A DNA stretch of 40,826 nt from Burkholderiales bacterium (GTDB taxonomy: Bacteria > Pseudomonadota > Gammaproteobacteria > Burkholderiales > JAEUOS01), in contig JAEUOS010000190.1 of assembly GCA_016790695.1 (NCBI GenBank), positions 1 to 40,826 of the forward strand. The letters run 5' to 3'. Positions 26,625 to 33,893 of the stretch are shown piece by piece (within the stretch, counting starts at the first letter, position 1; each line of letters starts with the position of its first letter). The position numbers and the translations under genes were made by a program. The notes below the pieces were generated by a model that saw nothing but the letters and a program-made list of their open reading frames with translations, had not been told where the DNA came from and did no database searches.

Positions 26625-27776
26625 ATGCGCATCCTCGTCGTCGGCAGCGGCATCGCCGGCCAGACCCTCGCCTGTGCGCTGGCGAAGCGCGGCATCGCCT
26701 GCGACGTCGTCGAGGTCAAGCCCGCGTTCGACATCGCCGGCGCCGGCCTGTACGTGCAGGGTCCGGCATTGCGCGCGTTCCAGGACATCGGCGTGGTCGA
26801 GGCGATCGTCGCCGCCGGCCTGCCGCTGGCCGACGATACCTCGCTGGTCACCGACAGCGCGGGCATGCCGATGGCGCGGCCGTCGTATCCGCGCATCGCC
26901 GGGCCGCACATCCCGTCGGTGGTGCCGATCCGGCGCCGCGCGCTGCACGAGATCCTCGCCCGGGCCGTCGAGGCGGCCGGCGTGGCCGTGCGGATGGGCG
27001 TCACCGTCGACGCCCTCGCGCAGGCGCCGGACGGCGTGACGGCGACGTTCAGCGACGGACGGGTCGACCGCTACGACCTGGTGGTCGGCGCGGACGGCAT
27101 CCGCTCGCGGGTGCGCGCGCTGCTGTTCCCCGCGGCGCAGCCGCAGTACACCGGCTATGCGAACTGGCGTGTGATCCTGCCGACGCCGGCGGGCCTGGAG
27201 CGCACCACCTGGATGATGGGCACCGGCACCTCGTTCGGCATCGTGCCGATCGCGCCGGGACTGGTGTACATCGCCGGCGTCTCCAAGGAGCCCGGCAATC
27301 CGCGCTTCGAGCGCGCCGAGCTGCCGGCGCTGTGCCGCTCACGCTTCGCGGAATTCGGCGGCTTCGCGCCGGCGCTCCTGGCCCAGGTGACCGCGCCCGA
27401 CCAGGTGGTCTACACGCCGATCGAGGAGGTGCGCCTGGCGCCGCCGTGGCACAAGGGGCGCGTCGTGCTCGTGGGCGACGCGGCGCATGCCGGCACGCCG
27501 TTCTGGGCGATGGGCGCGACCATGGCGATCGAGGACGCGGTGCTGCTCGCCACGCTGCTCGCCCGCGGCACGCCGATCGAGGCGGTGCTGCCCGACTGGA
27601 TGGCCCGGCGCCTGCCGCGCTGCCGCTTCGTGCAGGACGGTTCGCTGCAGACCGGTCGCCGGTCGCACGAGGAGTCGCCCGAGGCGCTCGCGGCGCGCGA
27701 GCACTATGTGCGCAACCTGATGGTCGCCGATGTCGCGCGCCGCTATGCGACCCTGGCCGAGCCGTTCGTCTGGTAG
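26625..27776 (+). CDS. FAD-dependent aromatic-ring-type monooxygenase
   Basis: A class A flavoprotein hydroxylase of the PHBH/salicylate hydroxylase kind. The ADP-binding GSGIAGQTLACALAKRG is at residues ~7-23, the NADPH/FAD motif DLVVGADGIRSRVR in the middle, and the ribityl-binding VVLVGDAAHAGTPFWAMGA near residue ~285. These enzymes use NAD(P)H and oxygen to hydroxylate an activated, usually phenolic or pyridinolic ring. The length of 383 residues is normal. The start lies 15 bases after the receptor stop. Its co-location with an extradiol-type dioxygenase and a FAH-family hydrolase supports ring hydroxylation before cleavage; the substrate is not readable from sequence. Confidence 0.88.
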   Translation: MRILVVGSGIAGQTLACALAKRGIACDVVEVKPAFDIAGAGLYVQGPALRAFQDIGVVEAIVAAGLPLADDTSLVTDSAGMPMARPSYPRIAGPHIPSVVPIRRRALHEILARAVEAAGVAVRMGVTVDALAQAPDGVTATFSDGRVDRYDLVVGADGIRSRVRALLFPAAQPQYTGYANWRVILPTPAGLERTTWMMGTGTSFGIVPIAPGLVYIAGVSKEPGNPRFERAELPALCRSRFAEFGGFAPALLAQVTAPDQVVYTPIEEVRLAPPWHKGRVVLVGDAAHAGTPFWAMGATMAIEDAVLLATLLARGTPIEAVLPDWMARRLPRCRFVQDGSLQTGRRSHEESPEALAAREHYVRNLMVADVARRYATLAEPFVW

Positions 27777-27803
27777 CGACGATTCCACATCGAGGAGCAA
27801 GCC

Positions 27804-28346
27804 ATGGCCCAGCAACCCCCGCCGGTCCGCCGCGTCGTCACCGGCAACGACGCCGCCGGTCGCGCGCACATCATCGAGGACGCGCCGACGCGCGCGGTGC
27901 GCACCGTCGCCGCCCGCCCCGGCTACCGGGTCAGCAACCTGTGGGCGACCTTCGACACGCCGGCGCCGATCGACGACCCCGACCGCATCGGCGAGGTCTC
28001 CGGGGTCCTGCCGCCCAGGCGCGGCACGGTGGTGCGCATCATCGACTATCCGCCCGAGCCGCGCGACCCGGCCGAGCGCGAGCGCATGCAGCGCGCCGCC
28101 TTCGCGGCGCTGTTCCCCGACGCCACCCATCATCCGACCGGCGGCCCGCATCCCGGCATGCACGAGACCGACACCGTGGACTACGCGATCGTGATCGCGG
28201 GCGAGATTTACGCCGTGATGGACGAGGGCGAGACCCTGCTCAAGGCCGGCGACGTGCTGATCCAGCGCGGCACCAACCATGCGTGGAGCAACCGCTCGGA
28301 CGACTATTGCCGGATCGCGTTCGTGCTGATCGACGGCCGGCGCTGA
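27804..28346 (+). CDS. Cupin-domain protein
   Basis: The 180-residue product has one cupin barrel in its C-terminal half. Motif 1 is HPGMHETDTVDYAIVIAGE with the metal ligands diverged to H-xxx-H/T-type spacing, and motif 2 is GDVLIQRGTNHAWSN, with its His retained. The N-terminal half is a beta-rich extension found in cupins of degradation clusters. It may be a dioxygenase, an isomerase or a small-molecule sensor; the incomplete ligand set argues against calling it an enzyme. An AGGAG ribosome site lies 10 bases upstream. The gene ends directly against the amidohydrolase gene on the other strand, sharing the palindrome TGATCA. Confidence 0.8.
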   Translation: MAQQPPPVRRVVTGNDAAGRAHIIEDAPTRAVRTVAARPGYRVSNLWATFDTPAPIDDPDRIGEVSGVLPPRRGTVVRIIDYPPEPRDPAERERMQRAAFAALFPDATHHPTGGPHPGMHETDTVDYAIVIAGEIYAVMDEGETLLKAGDVLIQRGTNHAWSNRSDDYCRIAFVLIDGRR

Positions 28347-29444
28347 TCAGGCGCTCGCGGCGTCCGGCAGCGGAATGCCGAGCAGGCGCGCGGCATTGCC
28401 GCCGCAGATGCGCGCGTGGTCGTCCGGCGTCAGCCCCGGCGTGCCGACGACGAAGCCGACCGGATCGGCCTCGGCCATGTCGTACGGATAGTCGGTGCCC
28501 AGCAGCAGGCGGTCGGCGCCGAAGCGCCGCACCAGGTAGGCCAGTTGCTCCGGATCGAACATCACGGTGTCGAAGTAGAGCTGGCGCAGGTAGTCCGACG
28601 GCGGGCGCGCGATGTGCACGCGGCAGTCGTCGCGCGCGGCGTGCGCATGGTCCATGCGGCCGAAATAGCCGGGCAGGTAGCCGCCGCCGTGCGCCACGCA
28701 CATGCAGAGCTTCGGATGGCGCTCGAACACGCCTTCGAAGATCAGGTGCGAGACCGCGATCGTCGATTCGAGCGGATTGCCGATGACGTTGTTGAAGTAG
28801 TGCCGCGACAGCCGCGCGCCCTCGGTGAAGCCGAGCGGATGCAGGAACAGGAACGCGCCCAGTTCCTCGGCCGCGGCGAAGAACGGTGCCAGCCGCGGCG
28901 AGGCAAGCTCCTCGCCGCAGACGTGCGAATTGATCTCGACCCCGCGCATGCCGAGTTCGCGCATGCAGTAGCGCAGCTCCTCGACCGCCAGGCGCACGTC
29001 CTGCAGCGGCACCGTGCCGAGCGCGACGAAGCGCCGCGGGTCGGATGCCGCCAGCGCCGCGATGTCCTCGTTGACCATGCGGCTGGCCTCGCGCCCGAGG
29101 TCCGCGGGCAGCCAGTAGTAGTACTGCGTCGGTGCCGGCGAGACCGCCTGGACGTCGATGCCCGCGGCGTCCATGTCGACGATGCGCCGCGCCGCCACGG
29201 TCATGCGCTCGCGCACGTTCTCGACCTGGCGCCGGTTGATCGCGCGCGTCTGGTCGGTGGCGAACTTGAGCGTCGGCTCGCGCTCGAGGCTGAAGTGCGG
29301 CTGGGCCAGCGCCTCGGCGCGCTTCGACAGCACGTGGCAGTGGATGTCGACGGTGAAGAGGCCAAGCCTGCCGCGCGCGACCGGCGCGCCGCCCGCCGCC
29401 GGCGCCGCGCCGCAGGCGAAGGGTTCGAGGTCGGATTCAGCCAT
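28347..29444 (-). CDS. ACMSD-like metal-dependent amidohydrolase/decarboxylase
   Basis: An amidohydrolase-2 family TIM barrel. The first metal motif, HCH in VDIHCHVLS, is at residues ~34-36; a mid-barrel His (FLHPLG) and the catalytic Asp in LLGTDYPYDMAE are present. Relatives include aminocarboxymuconate semialdehyde decarboxylase and the hydroxybenzoate decarboxylases (for example gamma-resorcylate decarboxylase), which are non-oxidative zinc or manganese enzymes. Either decarboxylation of an aromatic acid before ring cleavage or of a muconate semialdehyde after it would fit the neighbours. The length of 365 residues is normal. Its start overlaps the dioxygenase stop by 8 bases, so the two are translationally coupled. 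It is the last gene of operon (c). Confidence 0.85.
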   Translation of the reverse strand: MAESDLEPFACGAAPAAGGAPVARGRLGLFTVDIHCHVLSKRAEALAQPHFSLEREPTLKFATDQTRAINRRQVENVRERMTVAARRIVDMDAAGIDVQAVSPAPTQYYYWLPADLGREASRMVNEDIAALAASDPRRFVALGTVPLQDVRLAVEELRYCMRELGMRGVEINSHVCGEELASPRLAPFFAAAEELGAFLFLHPLGFTEGARLSRHYFNNVIGNPLESTIAVSHLIFEGVFERHPKLCMCVAHGGGYLPGYFGRMDHAHAARDDCRVHIARPPSDYLRQLYFDTVMFDPEQLAYLVRRFGADRLLLGTDYPYDMAEADPVGFVVGTPGLTPDDHARICGGNAARLLGIPLPDAASA

Positions 29445-30432
29445 TGTTCATCGGCTTGGCTGCCGGCGCGCCGGCGGAAAGCTCGGCGAACGGGCGCGTC
29501 GGGTCGTCGATGATCGACACGTCCCAGTCGGGCTCGTTCATGAACGCGTCCGGCACCTTGCCGACCCAGTGCCAGTTGCCGAACTTCGGCTCCCACAGGC
29601 GCGGCTGCCAGGCGTCGGTGAGGTAGTCGGTGTCGGCGGAATACTCGGACATGCCGCCGGCCGGATTGTTGACGTAGTAGAACACCGACGACGAGATGCG
29701 GTGCCGGCCGACGCCCAGGTCGCTCTTCCAGCCGCACCGCTGCATGTGGTCGGCGCCGACCATCACCTCGTCGATGTTCTGCACCGCGAAGGCGACGTGG
29801 TGCCAGGAGACGATGCCGGTCTTGAGGAAGAAGATGCTGTGATGCTCGGCGCGGCCGTCGCAGCGCAGGAACACCCCCAGGCCGCGCGAGACGTCGGTGA
29901 CGCGAAAGCCGAGGCGCTCGCGATAGAAGGTGGCGGCGGCGTCGACGTCGGGAACGCCGAACACCACGTGATTCATGCAGCGCGGCTGGGCGCGCCGCAC
30001 CCAGCGCCGGTGCTCGTTCCAGCGCCGGACCTGGCCCGGCGCGTTCTCCGTCGAGGTGACCGCTTCGAGCGGCTTGCGGGCGAAGACGCGAAAGCCGATG
30101 GCGATGCCGCTGGCATCGGTCGTGTGCAGGGTGCCGTCGGCGTCGCGCGTGACCTTGCGGTCGGCGGCCAGGGAGGCGCCCAGGGCCTCGAGAGCGGCCG
30201 AGGTATCGACGCCCCAGATCACCTCGCGCACGCCGGGCGCGCTGGTGAAGCGCGCGGGCAGGGCCGGGTCGTCGTTGCGGCGCAGGACCACGCTGGCGCC
30301 GTCTTCGAGGGTGTACTCGACGACCGCGGCATCGCGCCGCGTCGCGGCCAGGCCGAAATCGTCGTAGAAGCGCGACGCCGCTTCCAGGTCGTCGACGCCA
30401 TAGATCAGTGACTGGACTCCGAGCAGTGCCAT
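29437..30432 (-). CDS. Two-domain VOC extradiol-type dioxygenase
   Basis: The 331-residue protein has two vicinal-oxygen-chelate modules: residues ~4-118 and ~152-290, the plan of type I extradiol dioxygenases such as 2,3-dihydroxybiphenyl dioxygenase. The iron ligands are all in the second module: His155 (CMNHVVFGV), His212 (WHHVAFAV) and Glu263 (GMSEYSADTD). Known relatives cleave a catechol ring next to the two hydroxyls. Complete ligands support a real dioxygenase rather than a glyoxalase-like binding protein. I start at ATG 30432 (MALLGVQS), after GAGGAAGG; a longer in-frame start has no ribosome site. It follows the FAH gene by 11 bases. Confidence 0.87.
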   Translation of the reverse strand: MALLGVQSLIYGVDDLEAASRFYDDFGLAATRRDAAVVEYTLEDGASVVLRRNDDPALPARFTSAPGVREVIWGVDTSAALEALGASLAADRKVTRDADGTLHTTDASGIAIGFRVFARKPLEAVTSTENAPGQVRRWNEHRRWVRRAQPRCMNHVVFGVPDVDAAATFYRERLGFRVTDVSRGLGVFLRCDGRAEHHSIFFLKTGIVSWHHVAFAVQNIDEVMVGADHMQRCGWKSDLGVGRHRISSSVFYYVNNPAGGMSEYSADTDYLTDAWQPRLWEPKFGNWHWVGKVPDAFMNEPDWDVSIIDDPTRPFAELSAGAPAAKPMNNG

Positions 30433-30443
30433 GGCCGCCTTCC

Positions 30444-31406
30444 TCAATTGGTGGTGGGCCGCAGCACCGTCTGCGGGCGGTAGCGCCGCACCGCGTCGTG
30501 GTGCGTCGAGTCCTGGCCCTGGTAGATGCCGCGCTCCCAGCTGCGCTTCAGGGGGTCGACGACGTCAAGGCTCATCTCGCCGATGCCGTGGATCAGGATG
30601 CGCACGCGCTCGCCGTCCTGGAGGAAACCCAGGCCCTCGTGGTTGGTGCCGCAGGAGAGCACGTCGCCGGAATTGAGCGTCATCACGGTCGAGGCGAACG
30701 CGATGATCTCCGGCACCGGGTGCTCCATGTCGTCGGTGTTGTAGTTGTGGCGCAGCTGCCCGTCGTTCCAGAACTGCACGTGCAGGTTGTTCGGGTCGGG
30801 GATCTCGTCGGCGGTGACGATGCACGGCCCGAGCGGCGCGAAGGTGTCGAAGGACTTGCCGAGCCAGCTCATCGGCGGGTTCGACGGCCAGGTGCGCCGT
30901 CCCTCGCCGCGCGCGGTGACGTCGATCATGCAGGTGTAGCCGAACACCGCGCTGCGCCAGTCCTCGCGCCTGACCATCTTCGCCGGGCCGCGGATCACCA
31001 CCGCAAGCTCGGCCTCGTGCATGAACGCCCACGGCTCGGTGAACGCCGGCAGGCGGATGGTGTCGCCGGGGCCGATCACCGCGTCCGGGTTCTTCATGAA
31101 CATGTTGAGCGGCCGCGCCTCGCGCTGCGCGTGCTCCCAGTAGTTGGCGATGCACGCGAGGATCTTGCCGGGGCGCGGCAGCGGCGGGCCCAGGCGGACC
31201 GTCTCGGGCGCGAGCGCCGCGCCGTCGCGCGCCGCGGCTTCGAGCGCCGGCCGGATCGCGTCGAAGTCGTCGATGATGTTCTGCATGGTCAGCTGCGCCG
31301 TGTGGCCGGCGCGGACCAGGTGCGCGATGGCGACCACGCCGCGCTCGGTCAGGAGCCCGGGCTCCAGGGGGGCGTTCGCCTGGCGGCGGAACAGGACGAG
31401 TTTCAT
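30444..31406 (-). CDS. Fumarylacetoacetate hydrolase (FAH)-family protein
   Basis: FAH-fold enzymes hydrolyse or decarboxylate/isomerise the open-chain products of aromatic ring cleavage. The metal-binding acidic residues are visible: HEAELAVVI (residues ~127-135), then IDVTARGE and KSFDTFAPLGP, and the late SGDVLSCGTNHEGLGF. The length of 320 residues is normal for the single-domain type with an N-terminal extension. It is the first gene of operon (c), ~28 bases after the predicted start of promoter copy 3. The ribosome site is poor. Likely role: hydrolysis of the meta-cleavage product of the neighbouring dioxygenase, or a hydratase-like step. Confidence 0.88.
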   Translation of the reverse strand: MKLVLFRRQANAPLEPGLLTERGVVAIAHLVRAGHTAQLTMQNIIDDFDAIRPALEAAARDGAALAPETVRLGPPLPRPGKILACIANYWEHAQREARPLNMFMKNPDAVIGPGDTIRLPAFTEPWAFMHEAELAVVIRGPAKMVRREDWRSAVFGYTCMIDVTARGEGRRTWPSNPPMSWLGKSFDTFAPLGPCIVTADEIPDPNNLHVQFWNDGQLRHNYNTDDMEHPVPEIIAFASTVMTLNSGDVLSCGTNHEGLGFLQDGERVRILIHGIGEMSLDVVDPLKRSWERGIYQGQDSTHHDAVRRYRPQTVLRPTTN

Positions 31407-31441
31407 GACGGTCGATGCGGGCGGGTGGCGAGGCGGCAGGC

Positions 31442-31470
31442 AGTATTCCCGAGCGAAGGAATAATGTCAA
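31442..31470 (-). promoter_or_regulatory. Regulon promoter/operator, copy 3
   Basis: Read on the minus strand: -35 TTGACA (31470-31465), 17-base spacer, -10 AATACT (31447-31442). The palindrome ATTCCT-TCGCTC-GGGAAT covers 31462-31445. Distances between the three elements equal those of copies 1 and 2. It drives the FAH gene and lies in the divergent region shared with the TetR-family gene at 31609. Confidence 0.82.
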
Positions 31471-31483
31471 CCGGCCCCGTTCG

Positions 31484-31512
31484 TTGCGGCGCCGCATCGG
31501 TGCGGGTACTAT
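31484..31512 (+). promoter_or_regulatory. Probable promoter of the TetR-family gene
   Basis: TTGCGG (31484-31489), a 17-base spacer, and TACTAT (31507-31512) read towards the regulator gene. The start would be near 31519. The palindrome of copy 3 ends 22 bases upstream of this -35, so the regulator bound there could also affect its own gene. Confidence 0.5.
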
Positions 31513-31608
31513 CGGCGTGCCGTCAGCCCCGGCCTGCTGCCGACAGCGGACGCGGCCCGCGTGGCGGCGGCAGGCAGCGGCATCCTCTCCCCGTCAGACC
31601 CGACCACC

Positions 31609-32364
31609 ATGGCTTCCTCCAAGCAGACCCCGCGCCGCGGCAAGCGCGCCCCCGCGGCGGGCGCGAGTGCCCCCGCGGCGGCCGGGAACGCGGACGCGCC
31701 GGCGGCGCGCCGCGCGCAGGGCCGGCCGCCGCGCGCCGACGCCGAGTCGACCAGGGCGCGGCTGATCGCCGCCACGCGCGCGTTGCTGCATGCGTCCAAG
31801 CCGGCCGGCATCACGCGCTTCGACATCGCGCGCGCGGCCGGGGTCGACCCGGGGCTGGTGCGCTACTACTTCGGCAACAAGGCGGCGGTGTTCGACGAGG
31901 TGATTCGCGCGGTCACCGCCGAGCTCGCTGCCCGACGGCAGAACCTGCCGACCACCGGGCCGGTGATCGAGCGGCTGCGCGCGTACCTGGGCGTCTGGCT
32001 CGAGGTGTTCACCGACAACCCGCACTTCCACGAGCTGGTCGTCGAGCAGGTGTTCTACGGCGAGGGCAAGGACGCGCGCGAGCGCGTGCGGCGCTTCGTC
32101 GAGCGCGCCTATCCGGAACTCGCGAGCCTCCTCGCCGAAGGCGTCGCCAGCGGCGAGCTGCGCGCCACCGAGCCGCGCTTCGTCTATGTCGCGATCATCG
32201 CGCTGTGCGAGTTCTTCGCCACCGGCACGCCGCTGGTCGAGGCGCTGTTCGGCCGGCGCGGCGCGGCGCGGCGCCTGCGTGCCGAGTACGGCGCGTTTGC
32301 CGCCGATCTCCTGATCGACGGCCTGCGCGCCGGCCGCAGGCCGGGCGCGGCGACGCCGCGTTGA
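31609..32364 (+). CDS. TetR-family transcriptional regulator, likely regulator of the three-operon regulon
   Basis: A 251-residue protein. The first ~40 residues are Lys/Arg/Ala-rich and probably disordered. The TetR helix-turn-helix follows: TRARLIAATRALL, then ITRFDIARAAGVDPGLVRYYFGNKAAVFDEVI (residues ~65-100), with the usual recognition-helix YYFGNK motif. The remaining ~150 residues are the helical ligand and dimer domain. I prefer ATG 31609; an in-frame GTG at 31561 would add 16 residues. It is divergent from operon (c), whose promoter carries the shared palindrome, and no other regulator is encoded nearby, so I infer that it binds the three ATTCC-N8-GGAAT sites. Its inducer would be the pathway substrate or an intermediate. 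Confidence 0.85.
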   Translation: MASSKQTPRRGKRAPAAGASAPAAAGNADAPAARRAQGRPPRADAESTRARLIAATRALLHASKPAGITRFDIARAAGVDPGLVRYYFGNKAAVFDEVIRAVTAELAARRQNLPTTGPVIERLRAYLGVWLEVFTDNPHFHELVVEQVFYGEGKDARERVRRFVERAYPELASLLAEGVASGELRATEPRFVYVAIIALCEFFATGTPLVEALFGRRGAARRLRAEYGAFAADLLIDGLRAGRRPGAATPR

Positions 32365-32417
32365 TCGCCGATTCCTGCGCCGCGCGCCGGCCGCGCGCGT
32401 TCCGGAGCGCGTGAACC

Positions 32418-33815
32418 ATGGCCGCTGAAGACGGCGCCGCGGCGGTGCCGGCCCGCGCGGGCGCGCTGCGCGCGGTCGCGCTCCTGGTGGCCGCCGGCGC
32501 CGGCTGCGCCGCGCTCTACGCGTGGCTGCCGTTCGACGCCGTGGTCCGCAAGGCGCTGTGCCTGACGCTGTTCATCGGCCTCCTCTGGCTGACCGAGGTC
32601 CTGCCGCTGGCCGCCACCGCGCTCCTGGTGCCGCTGGCCGCGCTGCTGCTCGGCTTTCCGGGCCTGACCACGACGCGGGCGTTCGCGCCCTTCGCGGATC
32701 CGATCGTGTTCGTCTTCTTCGGCGGCTTCGCGCTGGCCACGGCGCTGCGCGTGCAGCAGCTCGATCGCAAGATGGCGGTTGCGCTGCTGCGGGCGGCGCG
32801 CGGTCACCTCGGTGCGGCGGTCGTGCTCGTCATCGTCGCCACCGCGGTCCTGTCGATGGGAATCAGCAACACCGCGACCGCGGCGCTGATGCTGCCGCTC
32901 GCGCTCGGCATCCTGCGCCCGCTGGATCCGCGCGCGGAGCGGGCCACCTATGCGTTCGTCCTGCTTGGCGTCGCCTACGCGGCGAGCATCGGCGGCATCG
33001 GGACCCTGGTGGGCTCCCCGCCGAACGCGATCGCGGCGCGCGCGGCCGGCATCGACTTCACCGGCTGGCTCGCGATCGGCCTGCCGCTGGTGGCGCTGCT
33101 GCTGCCGCTGACCGTGCTGACGCTCTGGGTGGTGCTGCGCCCGCAGCTGGGGCGGCGGCTCGACTTCGACCTGACGCCGGTGCCCTGGACCGGCGCGCGC
33201 CTGGCCACGCTGGTCGTCTTCGCCCTGACCGCGCTCGGCTGGACCGTCGGCGGCGACCTCCTGCGCGACGCGGGCATCGCAGGCTCGGATACCGTGTTCG
33301 CGGTCGCCGCGGCCGTGGCGGTACTGGCGCTCGGCCTGGCCAGCTGGCGCGAGGTCGCCCGCCACACCGACTGGGGCGTGCTGCTGCTGTTCGGCGGCGG
33401 CCTGGCGCTGAGCGAGGTCCTCGGCCTGTCGGGGGCGTCGGTGGTGCTCGGCGCGCGCATCGCGCAGGCGCTCGGCAGCACCAGCCCGTGGCTGGTGCTG
33501 CTGGCGGTCGCCGCGTTCATGGTGGTCGTGAGCGAGTTCGCGAGCAACACGGCGGCGGCCGCGCTCCTGGTGCCGGTGTTCGGCGCGCTGGCCGCCGGCC
33601 TGGGCCTGCCGAAGGAGACGCTGGTGGTGCTGGTCGCGCTCGCGGCGTCGTGCGGCTTCGCCCTGCCGGTGGCGACGCCGCCGAACGCGCTGGTGTTCGG
33701 CACCGGCTTCCTGGCGCAGCGCGACATGCTGCGCGCCGGGCTCGCGCTCGACGCGGTGTGCGTGCTGGTGCTTGCCCTCTGGGCACTGGCGACGCTGGCC
33801 GTCGGATGGCCCTGA
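32418..33815 (+). CDS. SLC13/DASS-family anion symporter
   Basis: A 465-residue membrane protein of the divalent anion:sodium symporter family, which carries dicarboxylates, citrate or sulfate. The two inverted-repeat signatures are visible: GISNTATAALMLP with GSPPNAIAA in the first half, and EFASNTAAAALLVP with ATPPNALVFG in the second. The SNT motifs bind sodium and the carboxylate in VcINDY. About 11 membrane segments are expected. The gene follows the TetR gene by 53 bases on the same strand and may be co-transcribed with it. It could be a third uptake route for the regulon, but no copy of the operator stands in front of it. Confidence 0.88.
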   Translation: MAAEDGAAAVPARAGALRAVALLVAAGAGCAALYAWLPFDAVVRKALCLTLFIGLLWLTEVLPLAATALLVPLAALLLGFPGLTTTRAFAPFADPIVFVFFGGFALATALRVQQLDRKMAVALLRAARGHLGAAVVLVIVATAVLSMGISNTATAALMLPLALGILRPLDPRAERATYAFVLLGVAYAASIGGIGTLVGSPPNAIAARAAGIDFTGWLAIGLPLVALLLPLTVLTLWVVLRPQLGRRLDFDLTPVPWTGARLATLVVFALTALGWTVGGDLLRDAGIAGSDTVFAVAAAVAVLALGLASWREVARHTDWGVLLLFGGGLALSEVLGLSGASVVLGARIAQALGSTSPWLVLLAVAAFMVVVSEFASNTAAAALLVPVFGALAAGLGLPKETLVVLVALAASCGFALPVATPPNALVFGTGFLAQRDMLRAGLALDAVCVLVLALWALATLAVGWP

Positions 33816-33893
33816 GGCGGGGGCGGCGTCCCGGCACCGGCGCCCGGCGCGGCGGCCGCGAGGCGTCGCCGCCGTCCTGTTAGGCTCCGCTCC

